From contig NC_092801.1 of NCBI RefSeq assembly GCF_918797505.1, forward strand, positions 11,594,001-11,658,000: a DNA stretch of 64,000 bases, read 5' to 3'. This stretch comes from Bemisia tabaci (lineage: Eukaryota > Arthropoda > Insecta > Hemiptera > Aleyrodidae). The translations under genes were made by a program, and so were the position numbers. The notes below the pieces were generated by a model. The model was not told the DNA's origin and searched no databases. It saw only the letters and a program-made list of their open reading frames with translations. Positions 32,831-43,291 of this stretch are shown here, in pieces. The first letter of the stretch is position 1; each line of letters opens with the position of its first letter.

Positions 32831-33728
32831 ATATACGCAGAATAATCCTACTCACTCGTGGATCTCAATTACTTAATTTTGAGTTTCCGTTGACTATAGG
32901 ATTCCTTTTCCATGGCCGTTCACAAATTATGATCTACACTATAGCTCTACTTAAACTCTGATCACCTCATGAGCAGAAATTCCAGCACGAAAAAACGTCT
33001 CTCCACGTCCCAGAATGAACCACCCCGCCCCCCGCCCCGCTCCACAAGGGCCCCCTCCGTCTCTAAAATCCCCCCTTTAACACGTAGTCCAACCTAATGG
33101 AGCTTCTCTCTGGAGCGGGGAATTACGGCTTGTCTACGAGGGTGTGTGAGTGTGTGTATGTGTCAGCTTACGTGCATGTCGGTGTGAGTGTGTGTGCGCG
33201 CATAGGTTACATTGATAATTTATAAAACATGAATGAGGCGAATGAATGGATCTCCAGGCCCCGCCCCGCGGAACCTACAATTATAATCAACTTATCACAT
33301 GCCTCCAACGATGCCGGGTCGTCGCAGCAGTGCATGGAACTAGACGGAAAAGTCGGGATTTTGTGCCAAGTTTGACAACGGTGCCCGCTCACTCCAGTCA
33401 TGGCTCGCCAGTATTTAGGCTGCCCGCGTCTTTAATGATTCTTGTTAGTGATGATTTAGATAGCCCTCTCACACGGTAGCTCTGTTGCCGCCGTGGCTAC
33501 AAAATAGAAAATTGTACTTTGTTAAACCGAAGTCGGCATGTGCTGTCTTCAAATCGACACCTTACATAGTGTTAGGTAAAATCTGTTGACAGCACAGGAC
33601 ATGGATCTTAGGTTAGGTAACCATTGGTTCAGAAAGGATATTTTGTGGCCTACGAGGCAAAATGAAGGAGAAATAAAAATGTTTGTAACTTTAATACCTC
33701 ATCGTTCATGTCAATTTTACTTACCTCT
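32791..33728. other. Unassigned
   Basis: A CCCGCCCCCCGCCCCG patch lies at 33020-33045 and an impure (GT)n stretch at 33125-33200. Overlapping frames near 33207-33479 are not recognised. Confidence 0.35.
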
Positions 33729-34116
33729 AATTGGACGTATTTCTACCAAAGAGACCTATGTGTAAGTGAGAAATATGGGGTATGCTCGTTAGTTCTCTTT
33801 GCGTAGGAGTGAATGAGAATAATAAAGCGCCAGTGACGTCAGCGGCAATGATCGAGCCCCAGAGCGGGGGCGCGATCTTCGTCTGGGCGCTTTAACTCAT
33901 GAGCCCTGTCCACAACGCTCTCTTGCCATGCCCGCGGCTCATGAATCTCGCATTCAGTTGGCACATAGGTCTGTTTGATAGAATGCAATATCCCGCTTTT
34001 CCAATTCTTCAAAAGGAACCACGCCCTCTTTTACATTGCTTCTTATACAGATTTCTAGAGCACACCCCATATTTCTCACCTCCACATAGGTCTGTTTGGT
34101 AGAAATACGTCCAATT
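33729..34116. mobile_element. Foldback with AATTGGACGTATTTC ends
   Basis: AATTGGACGTATTTCTACC with AGACCTATGTG and GTGAGAAATATGGGGT on the left is mirrored by ACCCCATATTTCTCACC, CACATAGGTCT and GGTAGAAATACGTCCAATT on the right. The middle is GC-rich (GAGCCCCAGAGCGGGGGC) with CATGAGCC / GGCTCATG. Non-coding, 388 bp. Confidence 0.8.
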
Positions 34117-34760
34117 CTTAATAAAAAAAAAAGTCCATTGAATTATTTAATGAATGTTCATTATTTCCATTTTTGTAGACGTCAAAGAAGTACATGCGTG
34201 TTCTTACTAGAAAGAATCTCACGGGAAGCATGCATCCTGAGTTTAAGGCATTTAAACTTTCAAGGATAGGAAAGTGTGAATTGCTAATGTATGTTGAATG
34301 TGGAACCACGAGACATTGACAAATTGTCAGGAGCATGGCAAGATCCCCTGTTTCGTTGCTAGCAAAATCAACTGAAGACTTTTTTAAGCTAGAGATATTT
34401 AGTTTTTCTCAATGCACATGACGCAAAATAAGTATACTACACGAGAACTTGGGTAATACATCCGTCTGCTCTAGAACAGTCGTTTTATATTTTTAATAAC
34501 TGCAACTTTAGTTTATGGCAGCTCCTGGGTATATAGAAAATTTGCCATGCGTCAGTTCTCAAACTCTAACCATAATATCCGATCAGGTAGGTGTTTTTCT
34601 CCGATATAATCCAATGTAAATAGACGTCTTCAGCAAAAACTCTTACGATTAAAATACTTATCCCATAAATTCAACCAATTTTTCCGTGTATTTTTTAAAA
34701 ATTTTATGAAATTATCCAAGTCACTTTTATTTTGAATTATCCTTCTGACAAAGAAACTTT
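34117..34760. other. Unassigned AT-rich stretch
   Basis: No gene, inverted repeat or tandem repeat seen. Confidence 0.35.
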
Positions 34761-34985
34761 ACAGGAAAAAAACACATTGGGTCTAGAGTCCAGACTCTTA
34801 AAAACATCGACAAGAAAAAATAGTCTTGATTCAATCGGATTTTTGCTTGAATCAAGAACCAAGCCTCTTAATTTGAGCGGATTTCCTTTTGATTTAAGCA
34901 AAAATCCGATTGAGTCAAGAGTATTTTTTCTTGTCAATGTTTTCAAGAGTGTGGACTCTAGATCCAATGTGTTTTTTTTGTTTTG
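34761..34985. mobile_element. Family A hairpin MITE, copy 6
   Basis: The inverted halves are nearly perfect (ATCGGATTTTTGCTTGAATC / GATTTAAGCAAAAATCCGAT), but the terminal CACTGG/CCAGTG are altered (ACAGGAAAAA; TTTTTTTTGTTTTG). Confidence 0.82.
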
Positions 34986-35009
34986 TGAATTGTCGCACCT
35001 TTGTTTACG

Positions 35010-35212
35010 TTCAGGATGAAAACATTGAAAACATTGACGAGAAAAAATACTCTTGACTCAATCGGATTTTTGCTTAAATCAAGAGGAAATCCGCTCAAAT
35101 TAAGAGGCTTGGTTCTTGATTCAAGCAAAAATCCGATTGAATCAAGAGTATTTTTTCTTGTGAACATTTTCAAGAGTCTGGACTCTAGATCCAATGAGTT
35201 TTTTCCCCAGTG
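35010..35212. mobile_element. Family A hairpin MITE, copy 7, left end lost
   Basis: It lies 25 bp from copy 6. The left end starts inside the arm (AAAACATTGACGAGAAAAAA) and the right end is complete (GATCCAATGAGTTTTTTCCC then CAGTG). Two neighbouring copies in direct tandem could be a recombination product. Confidence 0.78.
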
Positions 35213-35512
35213 TTTCGTATATTTAAATGGCAACGCCGCTTTGATGACCACCTCCTCTGGCCGCTCATGAGACGCAACTCCAAGCTCAGCAGCAATAACT
35301 TACCGTTCAGGCTGACTCGCTCTCCTCACATCCACGTTGCCACCCAACAAATTAAATCAAATCCGCTAAATTAAACGCAAATATCCTCCCGTACCAAAGA
35401 ATATTTCACCACCTGGTAATCCTCAAGCATCCACGGATAGGTTCCCCCTTTTTTGTTGATGAATGCTGTTTGTTTTTGTAGGAATAGAAAATATATTAAT
35501 TTCATCCAGTGG

Positions 35513-36240
35513 CGAGGCGTGAATGGTCGATTATCGATAATGGACCACTAGACAAGGTACGAATTTAAGCAATCTGATACATGTCTCTTAACCAGAATTT
35601 CACGTAGAACACGGTCCACACAACGAAATTTACTGAAACTAACTCCTAACGAAGATATTAACGTTTTTATTTCACATTGGTTACGAGGAATTTGAACTGC
35701 CAGCTCACAAGAAACTCAAAGCTCTACGTGAGTCAAATCGCACACTACAACAGTTTGAGCAAGCTTCTCAATCGAACAATGTTCATTTCCCACCATGTGT
35801 TGTTCAGACTATTAGCAATTTGCTATAGCTGAGCCAAAGCGTCAAGATTGATGTTGCGAGATTTTTATATCGCAGAGGCTGTCATGATAACGTTTATAGC
35901 GCGCGATGTGAATCACGTAGAGCATTGAGTTTTCATGAGCGGGTGGTTTGAATTCACGCATCAAGAATCATTAAATATCTTCGGAAGGAGTTAATTACGG
36001 TAATTTTTGTTGTGTGCATCGTGTTGTTCTACGTGAAATTTTAGTTACGAAACATGTATCAGAATACTGAAATTCGTACCTTGTCTAGTGGTCCATTCAA
36101 CATTTGAAGCCGTGGTGAAGAATCGATTATTGAGGTGTTCGTTGGGAACATCCTGTTTATCTATCCTTTTCCTTATGTTTAAATGGAAGATCGATATATA
36201 TAACCATTTGATTTGTCGGTGGTGCTGTTTAGACTTGTCG
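35513..36240. mobile_element. Family M element interrupted by family R
   Basis: The left part (TGGCGAGGCGTGAATGGTCG, ATTATCGATAAT) and the right part (ATTCAACATTTGAAGCCGTG, GAATCGATTATTGAGGTGTT, TGTTTAAATGGAAGATCGAT) align with the M copies at 38370 and 56573. The R element sits between them. Confidence 0.75.
35541..36095. mobile_element. Family R element with TIRs of about 75 bp
   Basis: The ends TGGACCACTAGACAAGGTAC and GTACCTTGTCTAGTGGTCCA are perfect, and similarity continues for about 75 bp (CTGATACATG, ATTTCACGTAGAACA). Joining the M halves implies a 2-bp AT duplication or none. The interior encodes nothing recognised. Superfamily not assigned. Confidence 0.82.
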
Positions 36241-36305
36241 ACGGATGTTGCACCTCTATTTGAAAGACCCAACAAAATACGTCCCGTTCCCAGAGTGAGC
36301 CTCTT

Positions 36306-36579
36306 GCGGACTGATTATTGAAATTGATAGACAAAGCGATAGACAAAGAAGACATAGAGAGTACGAAGCGGTCCTGTAAGTGGAAACGGGTGGCTCTTGT
36401 AGATTAAGGGAGAAAATGATGGACTAATTATCGGGTCTCTCGTGGGTTGCCGTTAGTTAGTCTATCACCCACGTCCTTTGGCCACTGCAACCACCCGCTC
36501 CTACCAATAGAATCCCTCCAAATCCCTTTTGTCTTCTTTGTCTATAGCTTTGTCTATCAATTTCAATAATCGAACCGCT
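36306..36579. mobile_element. Family E element, copy 3
   Basis: GCGGACTGATTATTGAAATT and AATTTCAATAATCGAACCGC are inverted ends. The centre GGGTCTCTCGTGGGTTGCCG then GTTAGTTAG is well preserved. Confidence 0.8.
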
Positions 36580-36714
36580 GCTGCACTTACAGCCTCGGAA
36601 AAAAATCTGCACCATAGAATTCAACCCAAGAGCTGAAACATCTTGTTTCATTGCATAATCCGATCGGAAAATGGAAAACTTTGAAGGTGTTTTTCGAGAA
36701 TTATTTGTGGAGGT

Positions 36715-37303
36715 CAGAGCCGGAATGGGGGGGGGGGGGTGGCCATATGGGCCGCGGTCCATGGCGGCAAAATGTAGAAGGCGGCAAATTTTGCAATATT
36801 TTTTAATGTAGGTATCAAAAAAAGAGAGGAAAAAATCGGATTCAGAAAATAAATTACAAACGAGAAAAGGCGACAAAATCTCTCATTTCCTGAGGGTGAA
36901 AGTATAGTAGTTTTGTCGTCTTTCGGTGGCACAAGAGACAACACCCTTAGTTAGTCGAGTTAAGAGAGAAACCTAACACGCAATTTGACCCGGAACGGAG
37001 CGGTGAGGCGGTCGGCATGAAACGCAGAGCGCCTACAAGACTGCATGAATACTTCACGCATTGCGTCAAACACACTGCGGTCAGCAGCAGTCGGCTTGAA
37101 ACGCATAGCGCCTACAAGACTGCATGAATACTTCACGCATTGCGCCAAACAGTGTGGTCAGCAACGGTCGCCGTGAAACGAACAGCGCCTACAAGAATGA
37201 ATAAATACTTGACGCATTGCGCCGACACAGTACGGTCGGCGCGGCGGTGGAAGTTAAAATTATTAACCACATCTATGTTTGTTCTTTCATAATTTTTTCG
37301 TCC
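36715..37303. mobile_element. Family D hAT-like element, copy 3, right end lost
   Basis: CAGAGCCGGAATG starts the copy, followed by a 12-G run (36727-36739), GGCCATATGGGCCGCGGTCC and the D minisatellite (about 37028-37240, three units). The match to copy 1 stops near TAATTTTTTCGTCC. Confidence 0.75.
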
Positions 37304-37428
37304 ACATCTCCATCGCAAGATTTTGAAAACATTAGAATCGCACTGGTTTCTTCTTACTAAATACGAACCAATTTTGGTTCAGAATTTAATGATATCTGCA
37401 GAAGATCGGAAGAAAATTAAGCACAATT

Positions 37429-37685
37429 GGATTGCATTTTGCAAAAAGGAACCACTAGCATTGCAATGATGCTAAGATTTTGCAACTTCATCCTTTGCAA
37501 TAAAATTGCGGAAATCGTGAAAAACTATGAAATTTAGATGGTAATTTTTGTCTTAAATTCACAGTTTTTAGCGAGTAAAATAGAAACTATTAAGGGATAA
37601 TCGGAGTTTTCCTCCAAGACAAAAGAAGTTGCACAATTTTAGCAACATTGCAATGCTAGTGGTTCCTTTTAGCAAAATGCAATCC
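37429..37685. mobile_element. Family C element, copy 2
   Basis: Ends GGATTGCATTTTGCAAAAAG and CTTTTAGCAAAATGCAATCC, flanked by AATT on both sides, a 4-bp target duplication. The interior is inverted relative to the copy at 40676. Confidence 0.88.
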
Positions 37686-37799
37686 AATTTTCAGTCAGAA
37701 ACGTCCAAAAATTTTCCGATAAAAATGCAATTTGTGAAGGGACATTCGGCAACATTGTAATGAGGTTAGGTTTTTTTTTGGGAAAACGACGATATTTAC

Positions 37800-38042
37800 C
37801 CATAGATGGCGCATGAATCGGAGCCGGGTGCTTACTGTTCGTGTCATGCGACACGCGCCGCGCCGCGCGATGGCCGCGTCGCATCGACGTCGGTCCCGGG
37901 TTTAAATTAACGCCGCTTGCCGTCGCGTCGCCGCACCGCCCTGCGTTAGCGCTAACGATTTTATCACCAAGCCGCGACGACAGGGCTCGGCCCTGAACGC
38001 AGAAACCCTGCCGCCCGTAAATTAGTTGCGCACGCCTACTCC
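37800..38042. promoter_or_regulatory. CpG-rich segment, possible island
   Basis: About 240 bp is dominated by CG-rich words (ACACGCGCCGCGCCGCGCG, CGTCGCGTCGCCGCACCG) in a window that is otherwise AT-rich. The frame running across it on the minus strand is not gene-like. Island or promoter status is inference from composition only. Confidence 0.25.
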
Positions 38043-38294
38043 GCTGTACTAAGGAAAAAAAACCGTATAAACATTCAAGAGTTGCCAAATTTCCTCGAAT
38101 AAAATGTTTAATTTTGAGGAAAGTTATGAATATTGTCCCTCGAAATTTTCAGACACCTTAGATCAACATTCAAGTAAGATTACGTAAAAGGTTGGAAGAA
38201 AAATATTCACAAATTTCCTGAAAATTAGTGATTTGTCGGAGGAAATTTGGCAACGCCTGAAGGTTCATACGGCGTTTTTTCCTTGGCACGGCAG
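38043..38294. mobile_element. Family B element
   Basis: GCTGTACTAAGGAAAAAAAA at the left and TTTTTTCCTTGGCACGGCAG at the right, with GAGTTGCCAAATTTCC and GGAAATTTGGCAACGCC inverted. Confidence 0.8.
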
Positions 38295-38573
38295 TACTGC
38301 GTTGTCGGATCAAGCATCGCAGTGATGTCCTTCTATCTAGCGAGTAATGGGTCGCTTACAATTTACACACCTGTGGCGAGGTGTGAATTATTGATTATCG
38401 ATCATTCCCCCATTTGAATCTATGGTAAAGAATCAAGTATTAAGGTGTTCGTTGCGAACATCCTGCCTGTCGATCCATTTCTGATTTTCCATTTGTCTCC
38501 ATTTGTCTGAACAACCGCCAAAGTGCAAAACCACGAATTTCCTTTGCAGTGTAATAGTTGTAAAGTTGTAAGT

Positions 38574-38778
38574 CACTGAAAAAAAGATTGGTAGAATTTA
38601 CCATTCCGTCACGCTGTATTTCACACAGCGTGAATTCAAAGTCGATTCTGCCAGAGGAATATACCAGTATATATAGTAACTTTTACCTTTCTTCATGCAG
38701 GATTGACTCTGAATTGACGATGTGTGAAATACAGCGTGAAGAAATGGGAAATTCTACCAATCTTTTTTTTTTTCGGTG
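38574..38778. mobile_element. CACTGA-ended hairpin element
   Basis: CACTGAAAAAAAGATTGGTA and TACCAATC then a T run and CGGTG are inverted ends. The arms contain GTATTTCACACAGCGTG / TGTGTGAAATACAGCGTG and AGTCGATTC / GATTGACTC. The interior is unrelated to A, S and T although the ends agree. Confidence 0.78.
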
Positions 38779-38784
38779 ATAGTT

Positions 38785-39034
38785 GGACCGTGTTAAACAG
38801 AAAGGAACTAAACCACATCAGCCATTGCCAAAAATCGGGCAATTTAATTTTCTACATAAAAACGGTTGTGCGGATTTTTGTGCAAATTTCTATGAATTTT
38901 CTCCATAATACAAAGCAAATTTCTTAAAATTTTTAAAGGAATCCGTACAAACGTTCTCTTGTAAAAAATCAAATTCCTTTGTTGAATTTGGCAATAGCTG
39001 ATGTGGCTTGGTTCCTTTCTATTCAACGCGGTCC
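38785..39034. mobile_element. Family P element, copy 1
   Basis: Ends GGACCGTGTTAAACAGAAAG and CTTTCTATTCAACGCGGTCC, flanked by AGTT on both sides (38781-38784, 39035-39038), a 4-bp target duplication. Arms include CACATCAGCCATTGCCAA / TTGGCAATAGCTGATGTG. Confidence 0.87.
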
Positions 39035-39156
39035 AGTTATAACCTTGTAGTGCTTCAAAATTGCCGCTCCTGTTCTATTTTCCCAGCAGCAACAAGCTTT
39101 TCCATAGGTTCAAATGGCAGAACAATCGATATATTGCAAATCACACAACGTCACTG

Positions 39157-39567
39157 ATGCCAATGACCACTTTTTTAAAGAGAGAATCATAGTTTGCTCT
39201 CCTCATTCCTCAAAGGCCACGAAAATTCGGTCGCACTAACGGAACATCATCGAGTAGGCTCTCGAAAAGGAGTACCATCATTTACTTGGGCTGTCGAATT
39301 ATCGCGTCCGAAGATCACGGCAAGGCTGCCTCCCCTCGGATAATCAATCATTCGACTAAATTTTCGAACCGATTACATTCCTTCACCTTCTCTATTTATT
39401 TTATTCTCTCTACCTCCAGACGATACCGTCTGATTTTTTCAAGTGAGGTGGACGGTATATGGAATCGATCCTGATCCGATCTTAGAATTTCTGTTCAGGA
39501 GAGCGCTATTGGTCAAATTTTTAACCGCGAAAATTGCCCTACTGGCATCATCGTCAAATGAAAAGTT
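39157..39567. other. Unassigned
   Basis: No gene or repeat recognised. Confidence 0.35.
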
Positions 39568-39804
39568 GGATTGCATTTTGCGAAAAGGAACCAAGAGAAT
39601 TCCGATGTCGCTAAAATTTTGCTACTTTTTTACCTCGCAAATATAAACTGAGCATCTTAACAAGTATCTTTGCTCCCAATTCACAATCTTTTCGAGACGA
39701 AAATTGCCTCTGTAAATTTGTTGCATAATTCAGGAATTTTATTGCAATGAATGTAAGTTGCACAATCTTAGCAACGTTGAATTGCTCTTGATTGCTTTTT
39801 GCAA
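39568..39804. mobile_element. Family C element, degenerate copy 4
   Basis: GGATTGCATTTTGCGAAAAG and CTTTTTGCAAAATGCAATC are inverted ends. GCTAAAATTTTGCTAC and TGCACAATCTTAGCAACG match other C copies in order. Confidence 0.7.
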
Positions 39805-39958
39805 AATGCAATCGGATTGATGTAGGTGCACTATAATCCATGCGCTTGACTTCTCCCAGTGGAGATTCTTGAAAGTTAGCTACATTGTTTTTCCTCCATT
39901 TAAATGTATGTAAAACAATCGATTCTTGGTGAGACAGCTTGCCTTTAACATGGTCTTT
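39805..39958. repeat. Dispersed repeat shared with the window end
   Basis: GATTCTTGAAAGTTAGC, TTTTTCCTCCATTTAAATGT and ACAATCGATTCTTGGTGA align with 63908-64000 (GATTCTTGTAAGTTGGC, TTTTTTCTCCATTTAAATGT). Confidence 0.55.
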
Positions 39959-40110
39959 GAATTTTAACAAAGAAATTCAACGTAATAAAGGCATGGTTTT
40001 TTCAGAGGGAAAATATCGCATTCGAGTGCAGTTTCGATATCAGTATCGAATGCGATGTTTTTCTCTGAAAAAGCCACGCCTTTTATTACGTTGAATTTCT
40101 TTGTTAAAAT
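39959..40110. repeat. Near-perfect palindrome, arms about 70 bp
   Basis: AATTTTAACAAAGAAATTCA, ACGTAATAAAGGCATGG and TCGCATTCGA on the left mirror TCGAATGCGATG, CCACGCCTTTTATTACGT and TGAATTTCTTTGTTAAAATT on the right. The loop is about GTTTCGATATCAG. The right arm runs into a family N copy. Confidence 0.82.
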
Positions 40111-40257
40111 TGGGATGTGAGTACTTAAGTCTCCTAACAACAGAATTGCGATCTCAAAATTGGAGAAAAATGACGAGTAGCCGAAAAAATGGAACCAATT
40201 GATGCGATATATCGCATGCCGTTTTCACACAAAATATGGCGTCCATCGAATCACCTT
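40083..40257 (-). repeat. Family N repeat, minus copy
   Basis: The sequence from TTATTACGTTGAATTTC to ATGGCGTCCATCGAATCACC matches the plus-strand copy at 1800-1975. Confidence 0.7.
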
Positions 40258-40675
40258 GATCTTTTTAAATGCTCGACGGATGATTTTTGAACGGAACTAG
40301 AAGTACCATTCTTTATATGCACAATTTTTCCCGAGTATATTTGATTGAATTTCAAATAATCAATTCTTTGCGAAGAGAGACACCAGTACTCATATCAATA
40401 ATAGTTTACTTCTAGTTTTAGTTATTCGAATTGGTATCATGGAATCGCCCATCAGAAATCAGCGATTAAAATTCGGTTTACTTTCTTAGCGCTGCGTTTA
40501 AGTCTCCTCGATACTTAAATGGAACTGTTGACAGGGCGGGAATCAAAACATTACAAGCTATGTCTTACCATCAAATATTCATGCAAAACAAGTTTAGCCT
40601 GTTCAACAAGTCAAATTGAGTTGAGGAGTAAGAAATTAATGAATAAATATAATTAAACCTCTACTGGATTGCATT
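40258..40675. other. Unassigned
   Basis: No gene or repeat recognised. Confidence 0.35.
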
Positions 40676-40922
40676 TTGCAAAAAGGAACCACTAGCATTG
40701 CAATGTTGCTAAGATTGTGCAACTTCTTTTGTCTTGGAGGAAAAACCCGATTATCCCTTAATAGTTTCTATTTTACTCGCTAAAAACTGTAAATTTAAGA
40801 TAAAAATTACCATCTAAATTTCATAGTTTTTCACAATTTCCGCAATTTTATTGCAAAGGATGAAGTTGCACAATCTTAGCATCATTGCAATGCTAGTGGT
40901 TCCTTTTTGCAAAATGCAATCC
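40676..40922. mobile_element. Family C element, copy 3
   Basis: Ends GGATTGCATTTTGCAAAAAG and CTTTTTGCAAAATGCAATCC are perfect inverted repeats. The flanks TACT and AACT are a 4-bp duplication with one mismatch. Confidence 0.87.
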
Positions 40923-41368
40923 AACTGACAAGGAGTATCACAGATAGAATGACGTCATCATCAAATCTGTTAAACGGTGTACGTATATGCAATGCTGGTC
41001 ATGGATTCCCTGAGTTTAAATGAGACAGTAGCAATAAATAGCGGACCCCGGTTCATTCGGCTGTGTCTTCCACTTGGAGTCAGAGGCGAGAAGTACTCGC
41101 TGGAAATCTGGCTGCTTACACGATAAGCCCAGCGCAGACTCATAAAGAAGACCGACTCGGAGAATAAATAATAAAACTGGAGAATGTAACTCGATTATGG
41201 GTGTCATTATGGATACAGCTATATTTGTTCGGACACTCGGCTATTAGGCCCAACAGAGGGAATTTTGCAAGTAGCATCGAAAAGCATGACGCCACCCTAC
41301 GCCAGGCATGAATGCCCGACATGGTTCTTGCCACAGGGGGCTCCAGAGGTTCCAGGCCTAGGCATACT
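40923..41368. other. Unassigned
   Basis: Two overlapping minus frames (41016-41334) are not recognised. No repeat family seen until the H ends. Confidence 0.35.
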
Positions 41369-41905
41369 TAGAGTCCCTTTATAGAGAGAGTATAGAGTCC
41401 CTTTATACTGAGAGTCAAGACTAGAGTACCTGTATAGAGAGAGTATGGACAGATCGCTTCATGGAGGGCTTTGGGCCCGAAAGAGCAGCCACCCTTCTAA
41501 CCAACTTTTAACGCACAAAATTTCACTGCCAGTCTGCAGATTCCAATTCTAACCAAGATGACCAGGGATGTACATAAATGAGCGTTCTTCCGCAAAAATG
41601 AGTAAATGTATGCAAAAACTAAGTCAAATACGTGCTTTATAAACGATGGTTCGTAACAATTGTATTAATAAATCGCTCTGGATAATTGAAATTCATAGGT
41701 TGGCTGCATTTCTGGGCCCCAACTTTATTCGCGGAGGCATCGGTGAAGGCCTGATGGATTTTTGGGGTTTCACATCTGTCTATACTCTCGCTATACAGGT
41801 ACTCTAGTCAAGACAACCCCTCTCATGGATAGCCAATAGTAGACGTGGTTGTAAAGAAGCTTCATTTTTTGCTTTTAACGCTCCGTCTTTATGTCTTTGC
41901 TTCCT
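41369..41905. mobile_element. Family H left end(s) interrupted by family G
   Basis: TAGAGTCCCTTTATAGAGAG (41369) and TAGAGTCCCTTTATACTGAG (41393) are two H-type ends in tandem. The second continues to GTCAAGAC, is split by a G element, and resumes GTCAAGACAACCCCTCTCAT. The H right terminus is missing. Confidence 0.65.
41422..41816 (-). mobile_element. Family G hAT-like element nested in H
   Basis: Ends TAGAGTACCTGTATAGAGAG and CTATACAGGTACTCTA. GTCAAGAC lies on both sides, an exact 8-bp target duplication. It is the inverse-oriented relative of 9246-9634. Confidence 0.88.
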
Positions 41906-41917
41906 ACATATGTACTC

Positions 41918-42094
41918 TTCCAAAACTAAGCCAATCACGTGCTTTACAATGGATGGGCCGTAACAATTGTAATAATGAATCGATCTGGATAATTTGATTT
42001 CATAGGTTAGGTTTCCTTTTTGGGCCCTAAATGCTCCATAACCTAACCTCAAAATCACTGACATATCTGCACACTTCCTACATGGGTATTCTAT
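41918..42094 (-). mobile_element. Family G half-copy
   Basis: AAACTAAGCCAATCACGTGC, GGGCCGTAACAATTG, GGGCCCTAAATGCTCC and GGGTATTCTATA match one half of G. It follows the intact G after about 100 bp. Confidence 0.65.
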
Positions 42095-42449
42095 AGGTAT
42101 GATCGGTTTGCTGAACGCCTTGCATGTTTCTTCGGAGCATACTGTGCTAGCAATGAGGCTCACCAGAGAGCGCTGAACGTAACTCATCCAAGAGGCTTGA
42201 ATAAAATGTTGATGCTGAGGTAATGTCGGGAGTCGAAAACACGACTAATACACCATCCCAGCCCCCCCCCGACCCTGGACGGGGCCCGGGGCCCCCCGGG
42301 GGGCACGCAACGTCCGTGCGCCCCCCTCACGTCGTGAGAGATTAAAATCGACCGAATATTAAAAAAAACCCAGCCTTTATTCAATCATTAATTTCTCGCA
42401 CTTCATACACTTTCGTGGGCTCCCATCTCGCGTTGCCGCTTCTCCACCA
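42095..42449. other. Unassigned, GC-rich patch
   Basis: 42255-42335 is very GC-rich (GGGGCCCGGGGCCCCCCGGG, a strong palindrome). No gene. Confidence 0.35.
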
Positions 42450-42552
42450 GCAGGCTGATTATTGACATTGATAGACAAAGCGATAGACAAAGAGGACATA
42501 GATAGATGATTAATATATATATTATTCTACCTCTCCTTCTCTATTGCTAATG

Positions 42553-42556
<4 letters not shown>

Positions 42557-42608
<52 letters not shown>
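42557..42608. repeat. (AT)n microsatellite
   Basis: About 25 uninterrupted AT units, flanked by a local duplication of TTCTACCTCTCCTTCTCTAT. Confidence 0.9.
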
Positions 42609-42612
<4 letters not shown>

Positions 42613-42746
42613 CTACCTCTCCTTCTCTATTACTAACATACTATCATTAGTAAATATTTAAATCTAAAATATTTTCAGTATGGAGCAATTCTATTGGTTG
42701 AGGTGCATGGTTTCTATAGACTAAAAGAGAAAATGATGGACTGACC

Positions 42747-42882
42747 GGACTGCATTTTGCAATTTGAAGCTATAAATTCTGGCTCATCTGTAAAAACGCT
42801 TATGCGCATAAGGAAACTAATGGCACACGCGTTGTTTTAAACCGGGTCAGAATTTATAGTTCCAAATTGCAAAATGCAGTCC
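42747..42882. mobile_element. Short GGACTGCATTTTGC element nested in E
   Basis: Ends GGACTGCATTTTGCAATTTG and CAAATTGCAAAATGCAGTCC are inverted, with ATAAATTCTG / CAGAATTTAT next. The first 14 bases resemble family C. Flanks GACC and AACT may be a worn 4-bp duplication. Confidence 0.82.
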
Positions 42883-42915
42883 AACTGTAGGGTCTCTCGT
42901 GAGGTGCTGTTAGTT

Positions 42916-43169
42916 GGACCGCGTTAAACAGAAAGGAACCAAGCCACATCAGCCATTGCCAAATTTAATTGGGCAATTTAATTTTTTACATGAAAACAGT
43001 TGTGCGGATTTATGTGCAAATTTTCAGTGAATTCGCTCCATGTTACGAAGGGAAATCCTGAAAATTTTCAAAAGAATAAGCGCAAACGTTCTCTCGTAAA
43101 AAATTAAATTTCTCAGTTAAATTTGGCAATAGCTGATGTGGCTTGGTTCCTTTCTGCTAAACGCGGTCC
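42916..43169. mobile_element. Family P element, copy 2, nested in E
   Basis: Ends GGACCGCGTTAAACAGAAAG and CTTTCTGCTAAACGCGGTCC. AGTT flanks both sides, and removing the element with one AGTT restores the E sequence GTTAGTTAGTCTAT. Confidence 0.9.
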
Positions 43170-43291
43170 AGTTAGTCTATTATCTATCTCCTTTGTCCAT
43201 TGCGACCACCCTCTTCCACCAACAGGATCGCTTTATTTTCAGTTTGTCTTCTTTGTTTATCACTTTGTCTATCAATTTCAATAATCACCCC

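Larger units (their letters stand above)
38370..39156. mobile_element. Family M element carrying two nested elements
   Basis: The left part (CCTGTGGCGAGGTGTGAATT to about 38570) and the right part (39040-39156, ending ATATTGCAAATCACACAACG then TCACTG) are M. A CACTGA-ended hairpin (38574-38778) and a P element (38785-39034) sit side by side in between. M is therefore the oldest layer. Confidence 0.65.

Noticed and set aside
37669..38088. 139-codon minus frame across the CpG-rich patch
   Set aside because: It starts inside a family C end and ends inside family B, so it crosses three unrelated sequences.
41804..42187. 127-codon minus frame
   Set aside because: It spans the end of one G element and a G half-copy; no domain.
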